Shown piece by piece: positions 17,121-25,733 of a stretch of DNA of 39,317 nucleotides (the first letter of the stretch is position 1; each line of letters begins with the position of its first letter). The notes under the pieces are model-generated. The model worked only from the letters and a program-made list of their open reading frames with translations, ran no database searches and was not told the DNA's origin. Position numbers and translations under genes: made by a program. This DNA comes from Lachnospiraceae bacterium (lineage in GTDB: Bacteria > Bacillota > Clostridia > Lachnospirales > Lachnospiraceae), in contig JALFHZ010000040.1 in NCBI GenBank assembly GCA_022776445.1, positions 1 to 39,317 of the forward strand, written 5' to 3'.

Positions 17121-18599
17121 TTGAAGCAAAAGATAAAACAACTGCTGTGTTTCCTGCTGGCCTGCCAGCTGTTTCTGATTCAAGCCTATGCCAGGCCGGA
17201 CTGGCCGTCTGATACGGGGATTCAGGCGGAAGCCGGTATTGTGGTCGATATGGATTCCGGGGCCGTCATCATGGCGCAGAACAGCCATGTGGCTTATCCT
17301 CCGGCCAGCATCACCAAGATTCTGACCGCACTGATCGTACTGGAGCATGCCGGGCTCGACGAGACCGTGACCTTTTCCGATACCTGCGTCAACCGTGTGG
17401 AAGCCGACAGCGGCAACAAGATCAGTATCGTTGCCGGCGACCAGCTTTCCGTGGAAGACTGTCTGTACGCCCTGCTGCTGGTCTCTTCCAATCAGACGGC
17501 CAATGCACTGGCAGAGCATGTGGCAGGAACCATGGAAAATTTTGTGACCATGATGAATGAAAAGCTGGCGGAGCTTGGCTGCACGGAGAGTCATTTTGAC
17601 AACCCATCCGGACTGAACGGCGACACGCAGTATGTCACCGCATACGACATGGCAAAGATCGCCCGCGCCGCCTACAGCAATGAAAAGCTGGTCGAGATTA
17701 ACTCCGCGGTATCCCATAAGATTGCGCCGACCACCAACAATCCCGAAGGCCTGATCCTGCGCAACGAACACCGTCTGATCGTCACGGAAGATGAAACCAG
17801 TCCGTTTTACTATCCCCCTGCCAAAGCAGGCAAGACCGGCTATCTCATCGCCGCAGGCAATACCCTGGTCACCTATGCCGAGCAGGACGGAAGGCGTCTG
17901 GTATCCGTGATTCTGAAAGGCACGCCGCGTCAGTATTTTGTAGACTGCAAAACCCTGCTGGAATTCGGCTTCAGCCGCTTCACCAACGTCACAGTTGCAG
18001 ACTACGAGTCCCGCTACGTGACCGGAGACGGCCCAATTGAACTTGACGGAGTCACCTACAGATCTTCCGACCTGATGATTGACCCTGACAGTGTCATTAC
18101 TCTGCCGAAGAATTCCACCTTTGAGGATGCGGATATCTCACTCGGCCCCGTACCTGCGGATCATCCGGCCGGTGCCGTTGCACAGCTCACGTATACTTAC
18201 AATGACCGTGTGGTTGGAACTGCATTTCTCATGACCAGGGAGATCCCGGAAGAACCGTCTTCCCAGGCAGAATCCGATTCTGCGCCCGCAGATGCTTCTT
18301 CCGAGGCTCCTGATGATTCTCAGGCATCCGCCCCCGATACGCCTGCCGATGCTTCCCCTGCACACAGCAGCAGGTCTGTGGCAGGAACTCTGGCACTGGC
18401 TGCAGTGCTCCTCGCAGTCGCTCTGATCGGTGCCGCGATCGGATGGCTGATCCACAGCCATAGGAAAGAGGCTGAGGCTCTGGCACTTCGGCGGGAACAG
18501 CGCCGTAAACGTCTCCAGGAATCCGGAGAAGAGGAAGAGTTTGAACGGCTTCTGGAAGAATACAGGCAGCGCGAGCGACACGACAACACTTCCCATTGA
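17121..18599 (+). CDS. D-alanyl-D-alanine carboxypeptidase (low-molecular-weight PBP, DacF/S11 type)
   Basis: S11-family peptidase that trims the terminal D-Ala from peptidoglycan stem peptides outside the membrane. The signal peptide (residues 1-25) is followed by the catalytic triad of motifs SITK (Ser63-Lys66), SSN (122-124) and KTG (238-240), all intact. A C-terminal PBP5-like domain comes next. Unlike the usual amphipathic tail anchor, this protein has an Ala/Pro/Ser/Asp-rich linker (about 385-420), a true transmembrane helix (about 422-447) and a charged, Arg/Glu-rich cytoplasmic tail of about 45 residues. The start is TTG at 17121: AGGAGG (17106-17111) fits it, and no in-frame ATG lies upstream of the signal peptide. 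492 residues. Confidence 0.94.
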   Translation: MKQKIKQLLCFLLACQLFLIQAYARPDWPSDTGIQAEAGIVVDMDSGAVIMAQNSHVAYPPASITKILTALIVLEHAGLDETVTFSDTCVNRVEADSGNKISIVAGDQLSVEDCLYALLLVSSNQTANALAEHVAGTMENFVTMMNEKLAELGCTESHFDNPSGLNGDTQYVTAYDMAKIARAAYSNEKLVEINSAVSHKIAPTTNNPEGLILRNEHRLIVTEDETSPFYYPPAKAGKTGYLIAAGNTLVTYAEQDGRRLVSVILKGTPRQYFVDCKTLLEFGFSRFTNVTVADYESRYVTGDGPIELDGVTYRSSDLMIDPDSVITLPKNSTFEDADISLGPVPADHPAGAVAQLTYTYNDRVVGTAFLMTREIPEEPSSQAESDSAPADASSEAPDDSQASAPDTPADASPAHSSRSVAGTLALAAVLLAVALIGAAIGWLIHSHRKEAEALALRREQRRKRLQESGEEEEFERLLEEYRQRERHDNTSH

Positions 18600-18602
18600 T
18601 GC

Positions 18603-18651
18603 AAAAAGGATGGCGAAACGCCTTTCAAAGGCTGCTTCGTCATCCTTTTTT
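18603..18651. terminator. Bidirectional terminator
   Basis: AAAAAGGATG...GCGAA on the left pairs with TTCG...CATCCTTTTT on the right, enclosing CCTTTCAAAGG. A-run and T-run flank it on both sides, so it can end both the carboxypeptidase transcript (+) and the long minus-strand operon that ends at 18670. Confidence 0.85.
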
Positions 18652-18669
18652 GCGGTCTCCGCACGGCTT

Positions 18670-19524
18670 CTAGCACAGCTTTTCCACAACCGCACCGGAG
18701 GTTCTTTTGTTATTCTCACAGCACTGGTCATAATACCGGCGATAATATTCCGTATACATCAGATCAATCAGGAACAGCAGGCTGATCTCAGCCGATGTAG
18801 ATCCCCCCTGCAGTGGTCCCTCATTAGCACCGCATAACAGCGTTATATCCGAATAGGAGGTCAGCGGAGATTTTGCAAAACGGGTCAGGCATATGATCTT
18901 CGCCCCGGCCTTTCTGGCTTCCTCAGCCACATGAATCGTATCCTTCGTGGCTCCGGAATAGGAAAAGCACACCGCGACATCCCGCGAAGTCAGCATGGAT
19001 GCCACCATTGCCTGCATGTGGGAATCCTGCACGCAATATACCTTGGATTCAATCCGAAGGAATTTATTCATTGCCTTCAGCGCCGTCAGGAGGCTGGCGC
19101 CCACTCCGAAGAAGAAAATCCGCTCCGCTTCGTGCAGATAATCAATGGTCCGCATGAATTTCTGTTCATCCAGAAGAGAATAGGTCTCCGTCAGCGCATT
19201 CATATTGATATTCAATACCTTCTTCGCCAGATCCGGAAACTGATCATCCAGACTGATATCGCTGTCCAGCTCCAGGCGGTTCTCCACATCCGCCCGCAGA
19301 CTGAGCGACAGCATCATCTTGAACTCCTGATATCCCTTCAGTTCCATCGTCTTGCAGAAGCGGAATACGCTGGTATCTCCCACCTCGCAGGCTTCGGCCA
19401 GTTCTGTAATCGACATAAACAGAATCTTCTTGGGATTTTGTAAAATATAATCAGCAACTTTTTTCTCGGCTTTTGTAAACTGATTGTAGGTCAGCTTGAT
19501 TCTTGTCAGAAAATCTCCTTCCAT
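18670..19524 (-). CDS. MurR/RpiR-family transcriptional regulator
   Basis: 284-residue regulator with an RpiR-type helix-turn-helix at residues about 5-80 (FTKAEKKVADYIL, TELAEACEVGDTSVFRFCK). A SIS phosphosugar-binding domain follows at about 120-255 (FFGVGAS, CFSYSGATKDT). In this family the SIS domain binds phosphosugars such as MurNAc-6P or ManNAc-6P. Having NanE two genes upstream in the same operon makes an amino-sugar phosphate a reasonable effector (inference). AGGGGAT precedes the ATG, 12 bp after the subtilase stop. Last gene of the eight-gene operon. Confidence 0.92.
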   Translation of the reverse strand: MEGDFLTRIKLTYNQFTKAEKKVADYILQNPKKILFMSITELAEACEVGDTSVFRFCKTMELKGYQEFKMMLSLSLRADVENRLELDSDISLDDQFPDLAKKVLNINMNALTETYSLLDEQKFMRTIDYLHEAERIFFFGVGASLLTALKAMNKFLRIESKVYCVQDSHMQAMVASMLTSRDVAVCFSYSGATKDTIHVAEEARKAGAKIICLTRFAKSPLTSYSDITLLCGANEGPLQGGSTSAEISLLFLIDLMYTEYYRRYYDQCCENNKRTSGAVVEKLC

Positions 19525-19536
19525 ATTGATCCCCTT

Positions 19537-20799
19537 TTATTTTCCATACGTAACAGCCGCATATGCATCCACCATTCCGCCGGACACCAGTCTTCCCTCC
19601 AGTCCCGGCAGTCTGCGCGCCGTATTCATCAGCACCGGTTTGATATCCTGCAGACTGAGGTCCGTCCGAAATGAGTAAAGAAACGCTGCCACTCCGGTCA
19701 CCATCGGCGTCGCCATGGAGGTTCCCGTCATATAGGCATACTTGTTGTTTGGCGTAGTGCTGACAATATACGTTCCCGGTGCCGCAATATCCACATTCTT
19801 CTCACCAAAATTGGAGCTTTTCTCCAGATTGCCGTCAAACATCAGATTCGCGACTGAAATAATATTGTCCAGATCAAATCCCGACGGATAGTCCGGTGCC
19901 CGATCGATATTGATTCCATCACCTTCGATATCTCCATTACCCGCCGATACGATAAACAGCATCTTTGAATCCCGCATCACCTGTTCCAGACGGGGATAAT
20001 AATCCGTCGTACCAAAACTCAGGTTGCAGATTTCAGCGCCGTTATTCTCCGCATACTGAATGGAACGGATTACCGCTTCCTCCTCTCCCAGACCCTCTTT
20101 GCTTCCCAGTGCCTTCACCGGCATAATTTTGACATACTGCCCATCCGCGATCCCGGCAATTCCCTGATGGTTTCGCGCAGCCGCAATGGTACCGGCTCCA
20201 TGTGTTCCGTGATCATCTTCTTCTCCGACAAACACCTGATTATTGTCGCTAAAGAAGTTCCATCCATTCACATCGTCAATATAACCATTGCCATCATTGT
20301 CCATTCCATCCCCCGGGACTTCGTCTTCATTGACCCATATGGAGTCCTGCAGCTCCGGATGCCGGATGTCAATCCCTGTATCAATCACGGCCACAATCAC
20401 CTTGCGCCGTTCGCTCTCCGTGCGGTCATAAAGCTCCCACGCCGGCTGAATATTGATGTCAATGCCTTTTCTGGAAGTAATCGTCTCAATCTCATATGCA
20501 TCCGGTCCTTCAATCGGGGCCTTCTGCCCCAGCTGATTGGCCAGATCGATCTCCTCCGCCAGATCCGGATCACTGCTGCGGAATTTATTCACAATCTCCA
20601 GATACTGCAGTTCTCCATCATTGCGCAGTCCCCACTGATACTGCGCATAGATATCTCCGGACGACAGATTATTGACCCCCGGTCCATATACCCGTGCGGA
20701 AAACCCATAATCCGTCCCAGCCAATGACGTCATCGGTACTGCCAACAAACAAAGACCGGCTACAATCATAGCCAGCCCCCTCTTATATGATAATCTCAT
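19537..20799 (-). CDS. Secreted subtilisin-like serine protease (S8)
   Basis: 420-residue protease with an N-terminal signal peptide (cleavage near Ala27) and a prodomain-like stretch to about residue 125. The S8 catalytic domain has Asp140 (VAVIDTGID), His197 (DDHGTHGAG), oxyanion Asn288 (SAGNGD) and Ser361 (GTSMATP). An acidic DNDGNGYIDD insert (about 167-176) looks like a calcium site common in S8 enzymes. There is no cell-wall anchor, so it is probably released or membrane-associated. AAGGAG inside the end of nanE lies 8 nt before the ATG, and the start overlaps the nanE stop by 4 nt (ATGA). Translational coupling of a secreted protease to a cytoplasmic sugar epimerase is odd. Substrate unknown. 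Confidence 0.94.
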   Translation of the reverse strand: MRLSYKRGLAMIVAGLCLLAVPMTSLAGTDYGFSARVYGPGVNNLSSGDIYAQYQWGLRNDGELQYLEIVNKFRSSDPDLAEEIDLANQLGQKAPIEGPDAYEIETITSRKGIDINIQPAWELYDRTESERRKVIVAVIDTGIDIRHPELQDSIWVNEDEVPGDGMDNDGNGYIDDVNGWNFFSDNNQVFVGEEDDHGTHGAGTIAAARNHQGIAGIADGQYVKIMPVKALGSKEGLGEEEAVIRSIQYAENNGAEICNLSFGTTDYYPRLEQVMRDSKMLFIVSAGNGDIEGDGINIDRAPDYPSGFDLDNIISVANLMFDGNLEKSSNFGEKNVDIAAPGTYIVSTTPNNKYAYMTGTSMATPMVTGVAAFLYSFRTDLSLQDIKPVLMNTARRLPGLEGRLVSGGMVDAYAAVTYGK

Positions 20800-21521
20800 A
20801 CTTCAAACTCCTTCTTTCCAGCTGTAATTGCAGATACAAATCGCTGTGTGATCTGCATTGGTCTCGTAATCGCACCCCCGATTACCGCAGACCATACCCC
20901 CGCATCCATAGCTGCCTTCAGCTGTTCCGGATGCCATATTCCGCCCTCTGCAAACACCGGCTTTCCACATGTCTCGGAAAGCTTTCTCATAAGTTCCAGA
21001 TTCGGAAGCTCTGCACCCCTTGTGTATTCCGTGTAGCCATTCATCGTAGTACCGATGATGTCAAATCCCAGTTCAGCTGCGTGCATTCCCTCCTCATAAC
21101 TGGAACAGTCCGCCATAAACAGCTGTTCCGGATACCGTGCACGTATCTCCCCGAAAAATTCATCCAGGCTCTTTCCGTCCGGTCTCGGGCGTCTGGCCGA
21201 GTCCGTCGCATCCGTTGCGATGATCGCAACGCCGCAGCGCACCAGCGCATCGATCTCCTTTCTGGTCGGTGAGATATACACATCGCTGCCCTCATACACT
21301 TCTTTGATAATCCCAATGATCGGAAGATCCACCCGTTTCCTGATCTCAGTAATATCGGAAACGGTATTCGCCCGTATTCCCACCGCGCCTCCCAGCATTG
21401 CGGCATAAGCCATACGGGACATGATCTCGGAACCGTACAGCGGTTCCCCTTTCAGCGCCTGGCAGGATACAATCAGCCCGCCTTTCATCCGATCCATAAG
21501 CGCCTGATTTGCCTGATTCAT
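20796..21521 (-). CDS. nanE: N-acetylmannosamine-6-phosphate 2-epimerase
   Basis: TIM-barrel epimerase that converts ManNAc-6-P to GlcNAc-6-P, a step of sialic acid or ManNAc use. The family N-terminus GGLIVSCQA, the IIGIIK and IATDATD segments and IIGTTMNGYT/AEGGIW/VIGGAITRP match NanE throughout. 241 residues from the ATG at 21521, which has AAGGTG 9 nt upstream. In-frame TTG and GTG codons further up (to 21554) overlap the preceding stop, so the exact start is open. No nanA or nanK is nearby. The 3' end overlaps the subtilase by 4 nt. Confidence 0.93.
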   Translation of the reverse strand: MNQANQALMDRMKGGLIVSCQALKGEPLYGSEIMSRMAYAAMLGGAVGIRANTVSDITEIRKRVDLPIIGIIKEVYEGSDVYISPTRKEIDALVRCGVAIIATDATDSARRPRPDGKSLDEFFGEIRARYPEQLFMADCSSYEEGMHAAELGFDIIGTTMNGYTEYTRGAELPNLELMRKLSETCGKPVFAEGGIWHPEQLKAAMDAGVWSAVIGGAITRPMQITQRFVSAITAGKKEFEV

Positions 21522-21550
21522 CCCTGTGTTCACCTTCTGATTCTTCACGA

Positions 21551-22036
21551 TCAAAGATAATATGTATGAAAATGAGGTACCCAGTCTTCCCCCATCTCCA
21601 GAATCATATAGGACGGTCTGCGCCCCTCCTGCCTCGGATAGGACAGACTGCCCGGATTCAGAATCGTCACCTGATCTCCGTATTCCAGATACGGCCGATG
21701 CGTATGCCCGTACATGGCGATATCACAGCCGCGCTCGATCGCTTCTTCCCGCAGATAATCCACACCCAGAGACACATTGTAATAATGTCCGTGCGTCAAA
21801 AGAATCCGGTGTGGTCCCAGCTCCAGTTCTATCTCACGCTCCAGCGCGGAGAAAAAATCATTATTGCCCATTACCATCGCCAGTTCACAGCCCTCATTGA
21901 CCCAGCCCGCGATCAGAGGATCACTTCCCTCTGCATCGCCCAGATGGATCAGCATATCCAGCGGAGCCTGCTCCATAATCACATCCCGCAGGTTATCATC
22001 TTTCCGGTGCGTATCACTACATATCAGGATTTTCAT
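21551..22036 (-). CDS. YfcE/MJ0936-family phosphodiesterase
   Basis: 161-residue calcineurin-like metallophosphoesterase. The metal-binding motifs are in order: SDTH (residues 8-11), GDAEG, GNND, LTHGH and GHTHRP, then LNPGS. Proteins of this group hydrolyse phosphodiesters in vitro; the natural substrate is generally unknown. It overlaps rdgB by one base (TGATG), an arrangement seen often with RdgB in Firmicutes. A second member of the same family starts this operon. Confidence 0.93.
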   Translation of the reverse strand: MKILICSDTHRKDDNLRDVIMEQAPLDMLIHLGDAEGSDPLIAGWVNEGCELAMVMGNNDFFSALEREIELELGPHRILLTHGHYYNVSLGVDYLREEAIERGCDIAMYGHTHRPYLEYGDQVTILNPGSLSYPRQEGRRPSYMILEMGEDWVPHFHTYYL

Positions 22037-22644
22037 CAGGATTCCTCCTCCAATGCTTTCTTCAGCACTTCTTTCATAGCCTCCAGCGCTTTGCCCCGGT
22101 GGCTGATCTTATTCTTCTGCTCGATGGTTAATTCTGCAGAAGTTCTGCCAAATTCCGGAATATACAGAATCGGATCATAACCGAATCCTCCGCTGCCCGC
22201 CGGCTGCTCCGCAATCAGACCTTCCATGACAGCCTCCGTATGCAGAACACGGCCATCCGGCAGAACCGCAGCAATGTTGCACTGGAACCGTGCGGAACGC
22301 TCCTGCCCCTGTGCTCCTGCCAGCCGTTCAATAATATTGCGGTTTTTGATCTCATAGGAAGTGTCCTCTCCCATATATCTGGCAGAGTAAATCCCCGGCT
22401 CGCCGCCGATATAATCCACCACAAGACCGGAATCATCCGCCAGCACAATATCCCCGGTACACTTCCAGACCGCGCGCGCCTTGATCTCTGCATTTTCTGC
22501 AAAGCTCTTTCCATCTTCCACAATCTCCGGCTCCGCACCGGCTTCTTTCATAGACACCACTTCACAGCCCAGGTCTCCCAGGATCATGCGAATCTCTCTC
22601 ATTTTCCCGGCATTCCCGGTTGCAAATACGATTCTGTGTTTCAT
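22036..22644 (-). CDS. rdgB: XTP/dITP diphosphatase (non-canonical purine NTPase)
   Basis: House-cleaning enzyme that hydrolyses XTP, ITP and dITP to monophosphates. 202 residues, typical. ATGNAGK at the N-terminus, ENAEIKA, LADDSGL, GGFGYDPI and ISHRGKA are the Ham1/RdgB signatures. It lies 18 bp after the cysteine protease gene and overlaps the phosphodiesterase by 1 nt. Confidence 0.96.
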   Translation of the reverse strand: MKHRIVFATGNAGKMREIRMILGDLGCEVVSMKEAGAEPEIVEDGKSFAENAEIKARAVWKCTGDIVLADDSGLVVDYIGGEPGIYSARYMGEDTSYEIKNRNIIERLAGAQGQERSARFQCNIAAVLPDGRVLHTEAVMEGLIAEQPAGSGGFGYDPILYIPEFGRTSAELTIEQKNKISHRGKALEAMKEVLKKALEEES

Positions 22645-22662
22645 TCTTATTCCTCCATCGGT

Positions 22663-23922
22663 TCATCGGTCACTGGTATACGCTTTCAGACAGACGTTGC
22701 AGCCATACCGCTGTTCCAGTCCTTCCCACTGCCTGCCATCCAGGCTGATATATCCTTCTCCATCCCCCAGATCAATCCTGCATTTCCCGTCCCCGGCATC
22801 ATACTCGACTGCAATCGGGTGTACCGCTCCCGGTGTGGTGATCCGGATTACGACACCAAACCGCTCTCCCGCTTCCAGACGTTCCACCCCGGAAAGCGGG
22901 ACGGTATAATACCCGGCATAATCCAGATGTCCGGATGCCGCCGGTTGCGTCAGTTCCGGCAGCTCCGTCACATGCTCCGGAACCGGATGCACGACATATA
23001 CTTCATAATCGCTGTCCCGGTCAATTGCGTAAAATCCAACCGCATCCAGCGTTTCCTTCCCCCCGGCTGTATATACATTCATCGCCCAGGCACTCTCTTC
23101 CCCATAGCCTACCTGGCCGATCCACCCACACAGATCACTCTGATAGATGGAATCATAATTGTCTGTTTCCTCCACCCGCGTATACGCGGTATTAATCTTT
23201 CCCAGGTTCCTGTCATAGTAGGATACATAAAAAAAGCCGTCCTCGCCAAACCGGGTCCCCCAGCTGTTCTCACAGAGAAACGCCCCGTTCTCCGGCACCT
23301 CGGTCCGGAATGCTTCCTTCGGAAAATCATCATCCCATCCCACAATCACCACGTCATGATTCGGCGCGGTATCATCCGGATAACAATACGCCTTCGTCTC
23401 CGGATTATAATATTCCGAATCACCGCCGCCGTTCTGCAGCGTCGTATAAAGAGAACTCTGTACGCCTCCATACTTCATCACCGCACGCTTGATCATGTCC
23501 GGCTCCTGTGCCGGGAGCACCTGAATCTCCTGCACATGCTTCAGCGGCTCCAGCCCATCCGGTGAGACTCCGTCTCCATAAGGATCCTCGGATGCCGCCA
23601 CCGGCCCCATCCAGGACAGCAGGTATGCCATCGCCATCGTGTATTCCCCGCCATCCTCCTGCTTTAATATAAAGTTCGGATTATGGGACATATGATCTTC
23701 CGAAAAATCCAGGTGTTCATCCGGCAGCAGCGCTGTCTTCAGCGCCAGCAGCGAGGCAAACGCCCAGCAGGTTCCCTGATCACCCTGATCCTTCGCCGGT
23801 GCTGTCCGCCCATACTCCCTGCCGTCATAACGGACCGGAAGAGGCTTTTCCCTGCCACAGCCTGTCCCAAGCAAACAGATCAGCACTGCCGCCCATATCC
23901 AGCTTCTAACATTCTCCCTCAT
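22663..23922 (-). CDS. Papain-like (C1A) cysteine protease, lectin-like C-terminal domain, probable lipoprotein
   Basis: 419-residue extracellular protease. The N-terminal hydrophobic segment ends in LLGTGC with Cys22 as probable lipidation site; Gly rather than Leu at -3 makes the lipobox imperfect. The papain active site is Gln46 (oxyanion) and Cys52 (DQGDQGTCWAF), the catalytic His in NHDVVIVGWD and Asn in CENSWG. No long propeptide is present. The last about 130 residues (AWAMNVY...DAVGFY, VYVVHPVP, FGVVIRI) look like the lectin-like domain found in clostridial C1A proteases. The 5' end overlaps the methyltransferase gene by 17 nt. Target unknown; adhesion, peptide supply and cell-wall protein turnover are all possible. 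Confidence 0.92.
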   Translation of the reverse strand: MRENVRSWIWAAVLICLLGTGCGREKPLPVRYDGREYGRTAPAKDQGDQGTCWAFASLLALKTALLPDEHLDFSEDHMSHNPNFILKQEDGGEYTMAMAYLLSWMGPVAASEDPYGDGVSPDGLEPLKHVQEIQVLPAQEPDMIKRAVMKYGGVQSSLYTTLQNGGGDSEYYNPETKAYCYPDDTAPNHDVVIVGWDDDFPKEAFRTEVPENGAFLCENSWGTRFGEDGFFYVSYYDRNLGKINTAYTRVEETDNYDSIYQSDLCGWIGQVGYGEESAWAMNVYTAGGKETLDAVGFYAIDRDSDYEVYVVHPVPEHVTELPELTQPAASGHLDYAGYYTVPLSGVERLEAGERFGVVIRITTPGAVHPIAVEYDAGDGKCRIDLGDGEGYISLDGRQWEGLEQRYGCNVCLKAYTSDR

Positions 23923-25078
23923 GCTCCACTTTCCGTTTCGGCGGCTTCGGCCCCAGGAACTGATAATAATAAGTCTTCATCATACCATTATAGATCTTCC
24001 GGTTTCTATCTGCTTTGCGTCCCATATACCGCTCCACATCCTCGTACGAGGTAATCACATAAGCCGACCAGGAATCCAGTGCACGGAAACGTTCTCCGAT
24101 CTGTGTATAAAGCGCCGGCAGATTCTTCTTATCCTCGATACGCTCACCGTACGGCGGATTCGTAATCAGGAATCCGTACTTTTTCGGATGGCTCAGTTCA
24201 CTGACCGGCCGCTGCTGAAAATGAATCATGTGAGCGACACCGGCGGCCTCAGCATTGGCACGCGCTGCCTTGATAATATCTCCATCCATATCGTAACCCT
24301 GAATGTCCACGCTGACCGTATCATCCACCAGCTCCGATGCCTCATCCATAGCCTCATACCAGCACTTGCGCGGAATCAGATTCTTCCAGTCTTCCGATAA
24401 AAACGACCGGTTCATACCCGGTGCAATATTCGCCGCGATCATAGCCGCCTCAATCGGAAAAGTACCGCTTCCACAGAACGGATCCACCAGAATCCGATCC
24501 CGGTTCCATGGTGTCAGCATAATCAGTGCCGCTGCCAGTGTTTCCTCAATCGGTGCCTTGCTGGTCAGCCTGCGGTAACCACGCTTATGCAGCGACTCTC
24601 CGGTGGTATCCAGTGCCACTGTCACAAGATCTTTATGAATGGATACACGTACCGGATAGCTGACCCCCGTCTCAGGAATCACCTCCACTCCGTATGCCTG
24701 CTTCATCCGTTCAACCATGGCCTTCTTCATGATCGACTGGATATCCGACGGACTGAACAGCTTGCTTCTGATCGATCCCGCCTTCTTCACCCAGAACTTC
24801 CCGTCCTGCGGAATAAACGTCTCCCATGGAAGCGCCTTTGTACCCTGAAACAGTTCCTCAAACGTCACCGCCCGGAAGCTTCCCACCTTCAAAAGGATCC
24901 TCTCCGTCGTGCGCAGAAAAATATTCGCCCTGCAGATCGCCTCCGCGTCTCCCAGAAACGTCACCTTGCCGTCCTCCACCTGAGAAATTTCATATCCCAG
25001 ATCCAGAATCTCTTTCTTCAGAACCATCTCCAGTCCAAAATGGCAGGGCGCAATCAGTTCATATACTTTCGTCGCCAT
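23906..25078 (-). CDS. THUMP-domain class I SAM RNA methyltransferase (RlmL/YpsC type)
   Basis: 390-residue 23S rRNA methyltransferase-like protein. The N-terminal ferredoxin-like plus THUMP region (to about residue 160) is followed by a Rossmann methyltransferase domain with DPFCGSGT (SAM-binding) and NPPYGER, the N6/N2-guanine-type catalytic motif. It corresponds to the N-terminal half of E. coli RlmL, which modifies G2445 of 23S rRNA. The exact target here is inferred. The ATG at 25078 follows the phosphodiesterase by 14 bp. Confidence 0.94.
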   Translation of the reverse strand: MATKVYELIAPCHFGLEMVLKKEILDLGYEISQVEDGKVTFLGDAEAICRANIFLRTTERILLKVGSFRAVTFEELFQGTKALPWETFIPQDGKFWVKKAGSIRSKLFSPSDIQSIMKKAMVERMKQAYGVEVIPETGVSYPVRVSIHKDLVTVALDTTGESLHKRGYRRLTSKAPIEETLAAALIMLTPWNRDRILVDPFCGSGTFPIEAAMIAANIAPGMNRSFLSEDWKNLIPRKCWYEAMDEASELVDDTVSVDIQGYDMDGDIIKAARANAEAAGVAHMIHFQQRPVSELSHPKKYGFLITNPPYGERIEDKKNLPALYTQIGERFRALDSWSAYVITSYEDVERYMGRKADRNRKIYNGMMKTYYYQFLGPKPPKRKVEHEGEC

Positions 25079-25092
25079 ATTTATCCTTTCTC

Positions 25093-25641
25093 TTATCCAA
25101 GCGCAGCCTCGCGCACCACATTTCCATCAAAATCCAGAATCCGGAACATTTTATCATCCAGAATTGCATAAGTAGAAGGATTGCCGCCCTTCGGAATGGA
25201 AACAGAGCCGGGATTCAGGATATAATGACCCTCAGACTCCTCCGCCTTCAGCAGATGCGTATGCCCGTGCACCAGGATATCTCCTGTTTTCAGCGGCGGC
25301 ATATGTTCCTGATTGAACACATGACCATGTGTCGCGAAAAAGGTCAGCCCGTTCAGCACCAGCACCGCATAATCTGCCAAAACCGGAAACTCCAGCACCA
25401 TCTGATCCACTTCCGCTTCACAATTGCCCCGCACCGCATAAATCTCTTCCTTCCTGTCATTCAGCATGGCAATCACTTCCTTCGGAGCATACTCCTTCGG
25501 AAGATCATTGCGCGGTCCGTGATAAAGCAGGTCTCCCAACAGAATCAGACGATCCGCACCGGATCTGCGATACTCTTCCAGCAGTCTCCGGCACCAGTAT
25601 GCCGATCCGTGGATATCAGAAGCAAACATATATTTCATCAT
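25093..25641 (-). CDS. yfcE: YfcE phosphodiesterase
   Basis: 182-residue metallophosphoesterase with SDIHG, LGDLLYHGPRND, RGNCE, THGH and GHTH followed by LNPGS. The LYHGPRN element is characteristic of YfcE proper. First gene of the eight-gene minus-strand operon. GAGGAG lies 6 nt before the first of two adjacent ATGs. Natural substrate unknown. Confidence 0.93.
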   Translation of the reverse strand: MMKYMFASDIHGSAYWCRRLLEEYRRSGADRLILLGDLLYHGPRNDLPKEYAPKEVIAMLNDRKEEIYAVRGNCEAEVDQMVLEFPVLADYAVLVLNGLTFFATHGHVFNQEHMPPLKTGDILVHGHTHLLKAEESEGHYILNPGSVSIPKGGNPSTYAILDDKMFRILDFDGNVVREAALG

Positions 25642-25667
25642 GAAAATCTCCTCAAATTAATCCGTCT

Positions 25668-25693
25668 ATTCAGGATTTTCCTTCCTCCTGAAT
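25668..25693 (-). other. Leader hairpin containing a second Shine-Dalgarno-like sequence
   Basis: ATTCAGGA (25668-25675) and TCCTGAAT (25686-25693) form an 8-bp stem in the 5' leader of yfcE. The transcribed strand holds an AGGAGGAAGG partly in the stem. No start codon follows this site at a useful distance. It might affect mRNA stability or be chance. Confidence 0.35.
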
Positions 25694-25705
25694 GCATAGT
25701 CTTAT

Positions 25706-25733
25706 TTTATAGCGTTACCCATTAGCTTGTCAA
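25706..25733 (-). promoter_or_regulatory. Promoter of the yfcE-rpiR operon
   Basis: TTGACA (minus strand, 25728-25733), a 16-bp spacer and TATAAA (25706-25711). The -35 overlaps the last codon and stop of the rhodanese gene, so this operon starts inside the end of its neighbour. No terminator is seen between the two. Confidence 0.75.

Noticed and set aside
22240-23565. 441-residue plus-strand frame opposite rdgB and the cysteine protease
   Set aside because: Antisense shadow of two genes with clear catalytic motifs.
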